Made by a program: the position numbers and the translations under genes. Of a stretch of 64,000 bases of DNA, positions 19,332-29,113 are shown one piece after another. The notes beneath the pieces were generated by a model that saw nothing but the letters and a program-made list of their open reading frames with translations, was not told the DNA's origin and searched no databases. The DNA is from Hoyosella altamirensis (GTDB lineage: Bacteria; Actinomycetota; Actinomycetes; Mycobacteriales; Mycobacteriaceae), in the NCBI RefSeq assembly GCF_014191505.1, contig NZ_JACHWS010000002.1:62001-126000 (forward strand). Reading direction: 5' to 3'. Within the stretch, counting starts at the first letter, position 1, and the number at the start of each line of letters is the position of its first letter.

Positions 19332-21452
19332 TCAGCCCTGCCCGATCAGCCCTGCCCGGTCGAGTACCCAGGCGTACTCGAACGCGACTTCCTTCCACTT
19401 TTCGTAGCGTCCACTGACTCCGCCGTGACCAGCGCTCATTTCCGTTTTCAGCAGCACGTCGCGGGCGCCTGCGTCCCGCAGCCTTGCCACCCACTTCGCC
19501 GGCTCGACATACAGGACACGCGTGTCGTTGATACTGGTGATCGCAAGGATCGGCGGGTAGCTCCGGGACTCGACGTTCTCGTACGGGGAGTACGACTTCA
19601 TGTACTCGTAGACCGACTTGTCTTCCAGTGGATTGCCCCACTCGTCCCACTCGATCACAGTCAGCGGCAAGGACGGATCAAGAATCGACGTGAGCGGATC
19701 CACGAACGGCACATTCGCGAGGATCGCGTCGAACTGCTCTGGCGCCATGTTGGCCACCGCACCCATCAGCAAGCCGCCCGCGCTACCGCCATCAGCGATG
19801 ACGATCGACGCTAAGCCCGACTCGCGAAGATGACGCGCACATGCAATGAAGTCGGTGAACGTGTTCTTCTTGGCGAGCGTCTTACCGTCCTCGTACCATC
19901 GGCGCCCCATCTCGCCGCCACCACGAATGTGCGCGACGACGAACACCATGCCGCGATCGAGCAGCGAAAGTCGCGATACCGAAAACGTCGGGTCAACACT
20001 GGATTCGTACGAACCGTAGCCGTAAAGCAAACTCGGCGCCGGGGTGCTTACATCCTTGCGCCGAATCACCGAAATCGGGATACGCGTCCCGTCCTCGGCC
20101 ACTGCCCAGTCACGGTGCTGCACGTACTCCTCAGCCGAATAGCCGCCTAGGACAGGCTGCTCCTTACGCAGGTGCAAGGCACCGCTCGAGAAGTCATAAT
20201 CGAAAACCCGGCCCGGCGTGATGAAGGAGGTGAAAACCAGCCGCAAGTACGGTGACGACCACTCCGGGTTGGCTGCCGTGCCCGCCGTATACAGTTCCTC
20301 ACCAAAATCGATCTCGCTGAGTTCACCGTATCCGTCGGCCCCGATCGGCCAGATCGCAAGACGTGAGATCGCGTCGCGCCGGTATGCGACGACGAGATGG
20401 TCGCGAAAGACCTCAACACCTTCGAGGCGAACCTGGTCACGGTGTTCGATGAGAACGCGCTGGCGTTCAGGGCTGGCGACGGGCGCTTCGCAGAGTTCGA
20501 AGTTCTCGGCGCCGTCGTTATGCAGGATCAGGAAACGATCCTCACCGCCGACCACGACATGATCGATCCCATATTCGACGCCTTCGCGTCGTGGCAGGAC
20601 GACCGAGAATTCACCTGTCGGGTCGGAAGCGTCGAGCACGCGGGCTTCACTCGTGATCTTCGAGCCCACCTCGATTACGAGGTACTTCCGGCTGCGCGTC
20701 AGCCCCATGCCCACCCAGTAGCGCTCGTCCTCCTCACGGAAGATCACCACATCATCGCTCGCAGAGGTGCCGAGCGTATGGCGCCACACGGTGTCTGGAC
20801 GCCACGCGTCGTCAACCGTCTGATAGTAGAGAAACTCTCCGCTTGGGTCCCACAAGGCGCCCGGGAAGGTGTTGGGGATCTCGTCACCGAGCATCTCGCC
20901 GGTGCGCAAGTCCTTGATACGCAGCAGGTACCGCTCGTCCCCTGTGGTGTCCACGGCGTAGGCGAGCAGGTTGCCGTCCTCCGTGACGGCGAAGCTGCCC
21001 AGCGAGAAGAAGTCGTGGCCCTCAGCTTCGACGTTCGCGTCGAGGAGGATCTGCTCTCCAGGGACGTCGGTGCCGGGCTCGAGAACAGGCGGTTCCCAGT
21101 CGTCCAGCGACTGCACCGCACACCGGCAGTTCAGGCCGTACTGCTGGCCCTCGATGGTGCGGGCGTAGTACCACCACTCCCCGCGCCGCACCGGAACAGA
21201 CAGGTCCGTCTCCAGTGTGCGGCTCTTGATCTCTGAGAAGATCGTCTGCCGCATCTCCGCGAGGTGGGCGGTGCGCGCCTCTGTGTAGGCGTTTTCAGCC
21301 TCCAGGTGCGCAATGACCTCAGGGTCTGTTTTGTCGCGCAGCCACTCGTAATCGTCGACGACGAGATCACCATGGTGGACGCGATCGTGCGGAACCTTCT
21401 TCGCTACTGGCGGAGCTGTCTCAGCCGTAGCGGTGAGTCGGTCATTGCTCAT
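19332..21452 (-). CDS. ptrB: S9 family oligopeptidase (protease II, PtrB-like)
   Basis: A 706-residue serine oligopeptidase: an N-terminal beta-propeller (about residues 15-430) and a C-terminal alpha/beta-hydrolase with the nucleophile in [13 protein letters not shown], Asp in SINDTRVLY and His in [11 protein letters not shown]. It cleaves short peptides after basic residues in the cytoplasm. The order purC-ptrB matches that recalled for M. tuberculosis Rv0780-Rv0782. Its ATG overlaps the purC stop (ATGA), so it is translated with purC. Confidence 0.92.
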   Translation of the reverse strand: MSNDRLTATAETAPPVAKKVPHDRVHHGDLVVDDYEWLRDKTDPEVIAHLEAENAYTEARTAHLAEMRQTIFSEIKSRTLETDLSVPVRRGEWWYYARTIEGQQYGLNCRCAVQSLDDWEPPVLEPGTDVPGEQILLDANVEAEGHDFFSLGSFAVTEDGNLLAYAVDTTGDERYLLRIKDLRTGEMLGDEIPNTFPGALWDPSGEFLYYQTVDDAWRPDTVWRHTLGTSASDDVVIFREEDERYWVGMGLTRSRKYLVIEVGSKITSEARVLDASDPTGEFSVVLPRREGVEYGIDHVVVGGEDRFLILHNDGAENFELCEAPVASPERQRVLIEHRDQVRLEGVEVFRDHLVVAYRRDAISRLAIWPIGADGYGELSEIDFGEELYTAGTAANPEWSSPYLRLVFTSFITPGRVFDYDFSSGALHLRKEQPVLGGYSAEEYVQHRDWAVAEDGTRIPISVIRRKDVSTPAPSLLYGYGSYESSVDPTFSVSRLSLLDRGMVFVVAHIRGGGEMGRRWYEDGKTLAKKNTFTDFIACARHLRESGLASIVIADGGSAGGLLMGAVANMAPEQFDAILANVPFVDPLTSILDPSLPLTVIEWDEWGNPLEDKSVYEYMKSYSPYENVESRSYPPILAITSINDTRVLYVEPAKWVARLRDAGARDVLLKTEMSAGHGGVSGRYEKWKEVAFEYAWVLDRAGLIGQG

Positions 21453-22354
21453 GCGTTATGCCACGCGGACTCGCCCAGCCACTCATCGAACTGCAGGCCA
21501 GAGATTCGCTCGTATGCCTCGATGTACCGCTTGCGGGTGGCGTCGACGACGTCATCCGGCAACGGCGGCGGTGGGCTGTCGGAGGCGCGGTCCCAGCCCG
21601 ATTCGCTACTTGTCAGCCAATCCCGGACGAACTGCTTATCGAAGCTCGGCTGCGGTTTGCCCGGTTCGTAGTCTCCCACCGTCCAGAAACGGGAGGAATC
21701 CGGCGTAAGCACCTCGTCAGCGAGGATCAGGTTGCCCGCAGCGTCTAAGCCAAACTCGAATTTCGTATCGGCAAGGAGCAGACCTCGCGCTTCTGTCAAC
21801 GATGAAGCGCGCAGATAGATGTCGAGTGTCTCCTCACGCACCTTATGGGCTAGTTCCTCGCCCAGCCTGTCAACGACGGCGCTGAAAGGCACATTAACGT
21901 CGTGGTCGCCGACATCAGCTTTGGTCGCCGGCGTAAAGACGGAATCCTCCAGCTTGCTGGCTTCCGTCAATCCGTCAGGCAGCGTTATTCCGCACACCGA
22001 CCCAGTCTCTCGGTACTCCTTGAGCGCCGAGCCTGTCAGGTAGCCGCGGGCAACACATTCGAAGGGGATCATGTCGAGTTTGCGGACGATAAGCGCACGG
22101 CCCAGGACTTCCTCGGGAATGCGGTCGTCATCGGGTGAAGCAGCAAGGTGATGTGGGATACCGAGTTCACTAAAGAAATACACGCTCATCGCTGTGAGCA
22201 CGCGTCCCTTATCTGGAATCGGGGTTTCCAGAACATGGTCGTACGCTGAGATCCGGTCGCTAGCGACCATGAGCAGGTTGTGCTCATCAATGTCGTAGAG
22301 GTCTCGGACCTTGCCGGACATGAGGTGTTTGTAATCAGCCAAAGTAGGACGCAC
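21449..22354 (-). CDS. purC: SAICAR synthetase PurC
   Basis: A 301-residue enzyme joining CAIR and aspartate (ATP) to SAICAR. Visible family motifs are [30 protein letters not shown] at the N-terminus, [18 protein letters not shown] in the middle and LADTKFEFG plus [12 protein letters not shown] in the active-site half. Start GTG 22354 ([10 protein letters not shown]). It overlaps the peptidase gene by ATGA. Confidence 0.96.
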   Translation of the reverse strand: MRPTLADYKHLMSGKVRDLYDIDEHNLLMVASDRISAYDHVLETPIPDKGRVLTAMSVYFFSELGIPHHLAASPDDDRIPEEVLGRALIVRKLDMIPFECVARGYLTGSALKEYRETGSVCGITLPDGLTEASKLEDSVFTPATKADVGDHDVNVPFSAVVDRLGEELAHKVREETLDIYLRASSLTEARGLLLADTKFEFGLDAAGNLILADEVLTPDSSRFWTVGDYEPGKPQPSFDKQFVRDWLTSSESGWDRASDSPPPPLPDDVVDATRKRYIEAYERISGLQFDEWLGESAWHNA

Positions 22355-22533
22355 GGCGTACACCCTAGTTGGTGAAACGGCCGAATAGGGTGCCGATGGC
22401 ACTGCAGGGCGCATTTTGGGACATCGATTGGTACGGAAGAGTGTGTCCGGGAATTACGAGGTCAACGGTGTACCCGAGCGTTGCGGAGTTTTCGGCAGCG
22501 GCATGCGCAACCCCGCTATCGGCGTGAAAAACC

Positions 22534-22953
22534 TCACGTCATTAGCGCGGCTCGTATCTGTACAGCCTGCGCATCCAGCGCCATGCGGTGCGGCCAGCTG
22601 AACGAGCCCCGCAAACCGAAGCCATCCCCAACCAGCCTCGGGAGCACGTGCAGGTGCACATGGAAAACTTCCTGGCCTGCGGCGGCCCCGTCCGCGAGAA
22701 ACAGATTCACCCCCTCAGGCCGCAGAGGTGAGCGCCGCACCGCGGCGGCGAGCCGCTGGGCAGTCGCGAAAATCGGCCCAGCGAGCTTGGGATCCAGTTC
22801 AGCGAGGTTCGTGGCGTGTGTTTTCGGGATGACGAGCAGGTGGCCGCGCGTCATCGGCCGAATATCCATGAAAGCGAGCACCTTGTCGTCCTCGTAGACG
22901 CGACTCGCCTCCGCGCGGCCTGCCACGATGTCACAAAAGATGCACGCCCTCAT
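22534..22953 (-). CDS. HIT family hydrolase
   Basis: A 139-residue histidine-triad protein: CIFCDIVAGRAEASRVYEDD at the start and the catalytic triad HVHLHVLPR near residue 97. Such proteins hydrolyse nucleoside phosphoramidates or AMP-linked compounds. It begins 6 bp after the purB stop and is followed by about 180 bp of spacer before purC, in which I see no further gene. Confidence 0.92.
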   Translation of the reverse strand: MRACIFCDIVAGRAEASRVYEDDKVLAFMDIRPMTRGHLLVIPKTHATNLAELDPKLAGPIFATAQRLAAAVRRSPLRPEGVNLFLADGAAAGQEVFHVHLHVLPRLVGDGFGLRGSFSWPHRMALDAQAVQIRAALMT

Positions 22954-22959
22954 GACGTC

Positions 22960-24408
22960 TTAGAGTATGGGAGCCGGGGCGTACGCTGCCGCTGCCGGGT
23001 GCCGTTTCGCGAGGGCCGCGACGGCGTCAACAACTCGGGCGACCTGGGCCTGCGCACTTCCGGCGAACGCCGCTTTGTCCGCAAGCGCGTCGTCGAGCGC
23101 AGCCCGATCCAGAGGCAGACGCTCATCCGCTGCGAGCCGGTCAAGGAGGTCCTGCCCAGCACCTTGCTCCCGCATCGCCAGTGCTACGGCCACCGCGTGC
23201 TCCTTGATCACTTCGTGGGCCGTCTCGCGGCCTATACCCGCACGGACCGCAGCCATCAGCACCTTGGTCGTGGCCAGGAAGGGCAGGTAGCGCTCGAGTT
23301 CCCGCTCGATGACCGCGGGGTATGCGCCGAATTCGCCGAGCACCGTCAGGAACGTCTCAAACAGGCCGTCGATAGCAAAGAAGGCGTCGGGCAGCGCGAC
23401 CCGCCGCACCACGGAGCAGAAAACGTCACCTTCGTTCCATTGTGCGCCAGCGAGCTCCGCGGCCATCGACGCGTAACCTCGCAGCACCACCTGCAGGCCG
23501 TTGACGCGCTCACATGACCGGGTATTCATCTTGTGTGGCATCGCTGACGACCCCACCTGCCCCGGCTGGAAACCCTCCGTGACGAGTTCATGACCAGCCA
23601 TGAGGCGGATCGTGTGCGCGAAGGACGACGGCCCAGCAGCAAGCTGTACGAGCGCGGACAGCACATCGTGATCCAGCGAGCGCGGATACACCTGTCCAAC
23701 GCTGGTGAACACGTTGGCAAAGCCGAGGTGGCCGGCGATTTGCACCTCGAGCTGAGCGAGCTTCTCCTCGTCGCCACCGAGGAGATCCAGCATGTCCTGC
23801 GCGGTCCCCATCGGGCCTTTGATACCGCGCAGCGGATACCGATCAATCAGCTCCCGGATTCTGGTGAGCGCGACAAGCACTTCTTCGGCTGCTGATGCGA
23901 ACCGCTTCCCGAGCGTGGTTGCCTGCGCTGCGACGTTGTGGCTGCGACCGGCCATGACCAGGCCCGAATACTGGGCCGCGCGTTCCGTGAGCCGCACCGC
24001 CACGGCAACTCCACGTTCGTGGACGAGTTCGAGCGCTCGGCGGATCTGGAGTTGTTCCACATTCTCGGTCAGGTCACGGCTGGTCATGCCTTTGTGAACG
24101 TGCTCATGACCGGCAAGGGCACTGAATTCCTCGATGCGGGCTTTCACATCGTGGCGGGTGACACGCTCACGCTCGGCGATCGAGTTCAGATCGACTGTAC
24201 TGACAACTCGCTCGTAGTCCTCGATGACGCCTTCTGGAACCTCGATGCCGAGGGCGCGCTGGGCACGCAGGACCGCCAGCCACAACTCCCGCTCAAGCAC
24301 GATCTTGTTTTGCGGGGACCAGAGGTGCGCCATTTCGCGGCTGGAGTATCGGGTTGCGAGAACATTCGGCACGCGCGGGGCAGCTTGAGCGGTGTTGTCA
24401 GCGGTCAC
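22960..24408 (-). CDS. purB: Adenylosuccinate lyase PurB
   Basis: A 482-residue enzyme of the fumarase superfamily acting twice in purine synthesis (SAICAR to AICAR and adenylosuccinate to AMP). It carries the superfamily loop SSAMPHKMNTRSCERV, the GMTSRDLTENVEQ region and the early NVLATRYSS entry. Start GTG 24408 is chosen by family length; the frame stays open much further upstream, but that region belongs to the opposite-strand alarmone synthetase. Only 27 bp separate the two starts. Confidence 0.95.
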   Translation of the reverse strand: MTADNTAQAAPRVPNVLATRYSSREMAHLWSPQNKIVLERELWLAVLRAQRALGIEVPEGVIEDYERVVSTVDLNSIAERERVTRHDVKARIEEFSALAGHEHVHKGMTSRDLTENVEQLQIRRALELVHERGVAVAVRLTERAAQYSGLVMAGRSHNVAAQATTLGKRFASAAEEVLVALTRIRELIDRYPLRGIKGPMGTAQDMLDLLGGDEEKLAQLEVQIAGHLGFANVFTSVGQVYPRSLDHDVLSALVQLAAGPSSFAHTIRLMAGHELVTEGFQPGQVGSSAMPHKMNTRSCERVNGLQVVLRGYASMAAELAGAQWNEGDVFCSVVRRVALPDAFFAIDGLFETFLTVLGEFGAYPAVIERELERYLPFLATTKVLMAAVRAGIGRETAHEVIKEHAVAVALAMREQGAGQDLLDRLAADERLPLDRAALDDALADKAAFAGSAQAQVARVVDAVAALAKRHPAAAAYAPAPIL

Positions 24409-24435
24409 GCTTGTGCAGTCTAGTTCGGGCGCAAG

Positions 24436-25200
24436 ATGGCAGACTCGGGAGGCATGAGCGACGGGGCAACCGAGGACGACCAGAAAAGCGAGGCGCTTGC
24501 CGAACTCGCGGAGATCCGGTCCCAATTCACCCGATTCATGATGACGTATCAGTTCGGCCTCGCAGAAATCGTGACCAAGATCAACATCCTGAAGGATGAG
24601 TTCACGCACATCCATCGGTACAGCCCGATCGAACACGTGTCGTCCAGGCTCAAAACGCCTGCCAGCATCCTGCAGAAAGCGTCGCGCCGCGGCATCCCGC
24701 TGACGATCGACGCGATCCGCGAGAACATCCTTGACATCGCTGGCGTCCGCATCAGCTGCAGCTTCATCTCGGATACCTACCGCATCGCCGAAATGCTGAG
24801 CGGACAGGCCGACGTCACCGTCCTGGAAACCAAGGATTACATCGCCAATCCCAAACCCAACGGCTACAAGAGTCTGCACTTGCTGGTAGAGATTCCCGTG
24901 TTCCTCAGCGACCGCGTTCAGCCTGTCTGTGTCGAACTACAGATCCGCACGATCGCCATGGACTTCTGGGCGGCCCTCGAACACAAGATCTACTACAAGT
25001 ACGAACGTGAAATCCCAGAAGCATTGCTTCGGGAGCTGACCGAGGCCGCCGAAGCCGCCAGCCGGCTCGATATCAAGATGGAGCGGCTGCACGACGAGAT
25101 AGACCGGATAAAGTCGGCGCCCACCACCGCGGACGAAGTTCCCGGCTTCCCGCTCCCCCGCGACCTTCTAGAAATGCTCCGCCATTTGCGAACCAGCTAG
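24436..25200 (+). CDS. Small alarmone synthetase (RelA/SpoT synthetase domain only)
   Basis: A 254-residue (p)ppGpp synthetase without hydrolase or regulatory domains. The synthetase motifs are ILDIAGVRISCSFISDTY, TKDYIANPKPNGYKSLHL (the G-loop-like nucleotide site) and VELQIRTIAMDFWAALEHKIYYKY with the catalytic acidic residue. The C-terminal helices resemble the oligomer tail of RelQ-type enzymes. It makes ppGpp/pppGpp from ATP and GDP/GTP. The ATG at 24436 has no clear ribosome site; ATG 24454 is a possible alternative. It is divergent from purB across 27 bp. Confidence 0.9.
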   Translation: MADSGGMSDGATEDDQKSEALAELAEIRSQFTRFMMTYQFGLAEIVTKINILKDEFTHIHRYSPIEHVSSRLKTPASILQKASRRGIPLTIDAIRENILDIAGVRISCSFISDTYRIAEMLSGQADVTVLETKDYIANPKPNGYKSLHLLVEIPVFLSDRVQPVCVELQIRTIAMDFWAALEHKIYYKYEREIPEALLRELTEAAEAASRLDIKMERLHDEIDRIKSAPTTADEVPGFPLPRDLLEMLRHLRTS

Positions 25201-25229
25201 GCACCCGGGAGATACCCCAGCCCGCAATG

Positions 25230-25817
25230 TCAGCCCGGCGGCGCCAACTGATCGATCACGTCGAACAGCAACGACCGTACCGTGCCAGCAAGGTCGGGCG
25301 GCTCGTCGAGAACCGCGCCCAGCACGGCTCCGGCCACCATAGCCTCCAGAGCTCGCGCGCGAGCTTCGCTCACAGGCCGTCCGCTTCTGGCGAGAACCTC
25401 ACTGATCGCGGCAATCGTGTGGGCGCGCATCCGGACCTGAATCTCGCGAAGCTCGGGATGCCGCGCGATCGCGAGGTTCTGCTCGTACCGCGATGCCAGC
25501 GCGTCTGCGCCAACTCTGCGGCCAACCAACACGTCAACGAGCAAATCCGTCAATGTATGTATCGATCGTGCCCGCCTCGGCACACCGGCGAGTAGTACAT
25601 CGACGCGATTCATCGCGTCCGCCGCCTCGAACTCTGCCGCGCTCACGACCAGGTCGTCGAGGGAGGCGAAATAATAAGTCGTCGATGCCAGCGGCAGACC
25701 GGCACGCTGCGCAACACCTCGGTGCCGCACCGCCTCTAACCCACCCTCGCGCATGAGTTCCGCTGCCGCTTCGATAAGCGCTTGCCGGCGGCGCTCCCCT
25801 TTACGCGTGGATGTCAC
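25230..25817 (-). CDS. TetR-family transcriptional regulator
   Basis: A 195-residue repressor with an N-terminal helix-turn-helix (RRQALIEAAAELMREGGLEAVRHRGVAQRAGLPLASTTYYFASLDDLVVSA) and a helical ligand domain. It starts with GTG 25817 and resembles in context the regulator recalled next to purB in mycobacteria. The target is unknown; it lies between the alarmone synthetase (convergent) and the aminotransferase (same strand, 54 bp upstream). Confidence 0.9.
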   Translation of the reverse strand: MTSTRKGERRRQALIEAAAELMREGGLEAVRHRGVAQRAGLPLASTTYYFASLDDLVVSAAEFEAADAMNRVDVLLAGVPRRARSIHTLTDLLVDVLVGRRVGADALASRYEQNLAIARHPELREIQVRMRAHTIAAISEVLARSGRPVSEARARALEAMVAGAVLGAVLDEPPDLAGTVRSLLFDVIDQLAPPG

Positions 25818-25871
25818 TGCGTAATCTTGTCAGCCCCACCGATGATTATCTGGTACTTCAGTCTCAATTCG

Positions 25872-27029
25872 CTAAAAGTCCCGCAGCATGGGCGCCAACC
25901 TTTCGAGCGCCTCATGCATTGTTGCCGTCGCCCCCGCAAAACAAAGTCGAATTGTCCGACTTCCGTGCAGTGTGTCGAAATCAATACCTGGTGCCATTGC
26001 AACGCCGGTTTCCGCGAGTACACGCGCGCACCAAGCGGTCGAGTCCGACGTCAAATGCGAAACGTCAGCATAGAGATAGAAAGCTCCATCAGCGGGCGCG
26101 AATTTCGAAATAGCACGTTCTTCCAGCCCCTCGAGCAGAATGTCGCGGTTGCGCCGATACCGTTGGACATGCCCATCCAGTTCGGCGAGCGACTCGTCAC
26201 AAAAGGCGGCCATCGCTGCGTACTGCGAGACCGCAGGCGGACACACCGTCAGGTTGGATGCGAGCCGATTCACGGCATCGCGATAGCGAGAGGGCACGAG
26301 CATCCATCCCAGTCGCCAGCCCGTCATCGAGAAGTATTTGGATACAGAGCCGACAACAGCGGCTTCACGCGACGCTTTCCAGGCGCACAATTGGGGGAGA
26401 TCACCAAAACTGATCCCGTGGTAAATCTCGTCTGAAATCAGCAGTACTCCGTGCTCTGCGCACCACTGGGCGATCGCTGTGAATTCCGCTGGATCGATAA
26501 TCGTCCCAGTCGGATTCGCTGGGCTGGCAATAATCAGTCCGGCGGGAGGCTCGGAAAGCGCCTCGAGCATCGCGAGGGTTGGCTGGAAGCGCTCGTCGGG
26601 ACCGCAATCAAGCTCGTGAACTCGGCAACCGAGAGCTTGGAGAACATTCCGGTACGCCGGATAACCCGGCCGCGCCATGACGACCGTGTCCCCTACGTCG
26701 AATGCGGCAAGGAACAGGATCGTGAAGGCCCCCGACGACCCGGTGGTGATGACAACCTCGGACGGGTCGACCTCAACGCCTTCACGCCGACCGTAATAGT
26801 CAGCGATCGTTTCTTTCAGCGGAAGGATTCCCGTTGACTCGGTGTAGCCGAGTACCTGCTCGACTATCGCCTTCTGCGCGGCTGCAACAACCGGCTGTGG
26901 CGCCGGAGTCGACGGCTGACCCGCGGCAAGAGCCAGCACATCACCATGGATGCGCTGACGATCAGCGGCGGCCTTCCACACGTCCATGACGTAGAAAGGC
27001 GCGATCGCGGAGCGGTCTGAGATACGCAC
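25872..27029 (-). CDS. Class I/II pyridoxal-phosphate aminotransferase
   Basis: A 385-residue fold-type I aminotransferase. The PLP lysine is in SVSKYFSMTGWRLGW; other conserved parts are LALAAGQPSTPAP, TTGSSGAFTILF, ASPANPTGT and ISDEIYHG. It probably handles aspartate or aromatic amino acids, but the substrate cannot be told. Start GTG 27029 (RISDRSAIAPFYVMDV) is chosen from family alignment. It begins 28 bp after the purD stop in the same orientation. Confidence 0.9.
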   Translation of the reverse strand: MRISDRSAIAPFYVMDVWKAAADRQRIHGDVLALAAGQPSTPAPQPVVAAAQKAIVEQVLGYTESTGILPLKETIADYYGRREGVEVDPSEVVITTGSSGAFTILFLAAFDVGDTVVMARPGYPAYRNVLQALGCRVHELDCGPDERFQPTLAMLEALSEPPAGLIIASPANPTGTIIDPAEFTAIAQWCAEHGVLLISDEIYHGISFGDLPQLCAWKASREAAVVGSVSKYFSMTGWRLGWMLVPSRYRDAVNRLASNLTVCPPAVSQYAAMAAFCDESLAELDGHVQRYRRNRDILLEGLEERAISKFAPADGAFYLYADVSHLTSDSTAWCARVLAETGVAMAPGIDFDTLHGSRTIRLCFAGATATMHEALERLAPMLRDF

Positions 27030-27057
27030 TCTTCGACCGTAACGCGTTTTTGGGGCT

Positions 27058-28317
27058 TCAGGACGGTATCGAGATACGACCCTCGGCCGCACCCAGGCCG
27101 ATGTCGGTGCGGTGGTGGCTCCCCGGCAGGTGAATCTGATTCACTTTCGAGTACGCGTCTGCGCGGGCAGTCACAAGATCAGCTCCGTACCCGACGACGC
27201 TGAGCACTCTCCCCCCAGTCGACACAAGCTCCCCATCTTCGCGCCGGGCTGTTCCGGCGTGGAGAACACCCGGAATGTCAGACCCGGTGATGACATCGCC
27301 CGTCCGGGGCGGTCCGGGGTAGTTCTCGGCAGCGATCACAACCGTGACGGCACTGCCGTCCTTCCACGTCAGCGGACCAGCATCGGCGAGCGTCCCCGTG
27401 GCCGTGGCGAACAGATGGCCTGCAAGCGGCGTGTCGAGCATTTCGAGAACGACCTGCGTTTCCGGATCCCCGAAACGGCAGTTGAACTCGACCACCGCGG
27501 GCCCTTCCTTGCCGATCGCGAGACCGGCATAGAGCAACCCGCTGAACGGGCAGCCGCGCTCGACCATTTCCCGCGCTACCGGCTTGACGACCTCGTCGAC
27601 GATCTCGCCGACCATCCCGTCGGGCAACCACGGCAGAGGCGTGTACGCGCCCATCCCGCCCGTGTTGGGCCCGGTGTCGTCATCACCGACCCGTTTGTGA
27701 TCCTGCGCGGGCAGCAAAGGGACGACATCCTCGCCGTCTACCAAGCAGAAGAGCGACACCTCAGGGCCGTCGAGGAAGGACTCCAGCAGTACTGGATGAC
27801 CTTTCTCCAGCAGTTCAGCTGCGTGATCACGTGCCACCAGCCGGTCCGCGCTGACGACGACACCCTTGCCGCCAGCGAGGCGGTCGTCCTTGACTACCCA
27901 CGTCGGGCCGAACCGGTCGAGCGCCGCATCAAGATTCGCCGGAGTGTCCACAATCTCGGCGTGCGCAGTGCGCACACCCGCGGCGGCCATGACGTCTTTC
28001 GCGAATGCTTTGGAACCCTCGATTTGCGCGGCAGCGGCGGACGGCCCAAAACACGGCACACCGACTTTCCGGACAGCATCGGCGACCCCGAGCACCAATG
28101 GCACCTCGGGGCCGATCACGACCAAGTCGGGTTCGAGTTCCCGCACGAGCGCGACAACCTCGTCAGTCGAGGCGGCATCGACGTCATGCTGCTCGGCTAG
28201 GGCAGCGGTACCCGCGTTACCGGGCGCACACATCAGCGCGCTCACCGACGGGTCTCGGCTCAAAGCAAGCAGCAGGGCATGTTCACGGGCACCAGATCCG
28301 ATAACGAGAACTCGCAC
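27058..28317 (-). CDS. purD: Phosphoribosylamine-glycine ligase PurD
   Basis: A 419-residue ATP-grasp enzyme making GAR from phosphoribosylamine and glycine. N-terminal [21 protein letters not shown]-grasp motifs [15 protein letters not shown] and [15 protein letters not shown], and [18 protein letters not shown] in the middle are all present. Start GTG 28317 is chosen because the family begins at RVLVIG. The divergent 125-bp spacer to the HIT gene shows no obvious riboswitch. Confidence 0.96.
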   Translation of the reverse strand: MRVLVIGSGAREHALLLALSRDPSVSALMCAPGNAGTAALAEQHDVDAASTDEVVALVRELEPDLVVIGPEVPLVLGVADAVRKVGVPCFGPSAAAAQIEGSKAFAKDVMAAAGVRTAHAEIVDTPANLDAALDRFGPTWVVKDDRLAGGKGVVVSADRLVARDHAAELLEKGHPVLLESFLDGPEVSLFCLVDGEDVVPLLPAQDHKRVGDDDTGPNTGGMGAYTPLPWLPDGMVGEIVDEVVKPVAREMVERGCPFSGLLYAGLAIGKEGPAVVEFNCRFGDPETQVVLEMLDTPLAGHLFATATGTLADAGPLTWKDGSAVTVVIAAENYPGPPRTGDVITGSDIPGVLHAGTARREDGELVSTGGRVLSVVGYGADLVTARADAYSKVNQIHLPGSHHRTDIGLGAAEGRISIPS

Positions 28318-28442
28318 GGTACGACAGCCTACGGCGTCCTTCTGACAGAAGAGACTCCCGGGTTCCGCGTTGCGTGAATCCAGCGGCGAGATTGGCGTGT
28401 GAACGCTGGCGAATCGCTCCATTTTCGAGGATGCTCGTTGCC

Positions 28443-28865
28443 ATGGCTTCCATCTTCAGCAAGATCATCGCCGGGGAGATCCCCGGTCGTTTCGTCTGGG
28501 AGGACGAGGACATCGTCGCTTTCCTCACGATCGCTCCGGTTGCTCCCGGGCACACACTCGTAGTGCCCCGCAAAGAGGTTGACCAGTGGCAGGACGTCGA
28601 CCCGGCCCTATTCAACAAGTGCACCGACGTGGCGCAGAAGATCGGCCAGGCGGTTCGTCAAGCCTGGGATGCGCCCCGCGCTGGTCTGCTGATCGCGGGC
28701 ATCGAAGTACCTCATCTGCACCTGCATGTCTTTCCAGCATGGTCGATCGAAGGTTTTGATCTTTCGATGGCCAAACCAGGGGATGCTGACGAACTCGATG
28801 CCGCCGCGGATAAACTCCGGGCCACTCTCCGCGACCTCGGCTACGGCGAACGAGTCCCAGACTAG
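28443..28865 (+). CDS. HIT family hydrolase
   Basis: A 140-residue histidine-triad protein, [23 protein letters not shown] at the start and [12 protein letters not shown] as the catalytic motif near residue 90. It is a different subfamily from the HIT protein at 22534 (HINT/Rv0759-like). It stands divergent from purD. Likely substrate: nucleoside phosphoramidates. Confidence 0.93.
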   Translation: MASIFSKIIAGEIPGRFVWEDEDIVAFLTIAPVAPGHTLVVPRKEVDQWQDVDPALFNKCTDVAQKIGQAVRQAWDAPRAGLLIAGIEVPHLHLHVFPAWSIEGFDLSMAKPGDADELDAAADKLRATLRDLGYGERVPD

Positions 28866-29113
28866 GCACGCGGCTGTTGACGCCCCGCACAGTAGCTTGC
28901 CTGGGCCCGAATCGGCGCAAGCGTTTGTACCGCGTCTGGGGTATGCCCAGACGTCGCTGGACACAAGCCCCATCACTTGATTCCGACATGATGGGCCGAC
29001 TCTTGGGCATATCTCGGACCTGTCGGCGTATCACTTCCATGCGCGCCCATGACCTTGCCCACACCGAGACCTCTACTACAGAAGTTGTCGTACCGGGCAA
29101 ATAGGCTTTCCCT

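Noticed and set aside
28318-28442. Purine riboswitch upstream of purD
   Set aside because: I looked for conserved purine-aptamer core sequences and saw none; the spacer is short and GC-rich.
28877-29104. 75-codon plus-strand frame before the repeat protein
   Set aside because: Composition unlike a real protein, no ribosome site and no recognisable motif; treated as upstream spacer.
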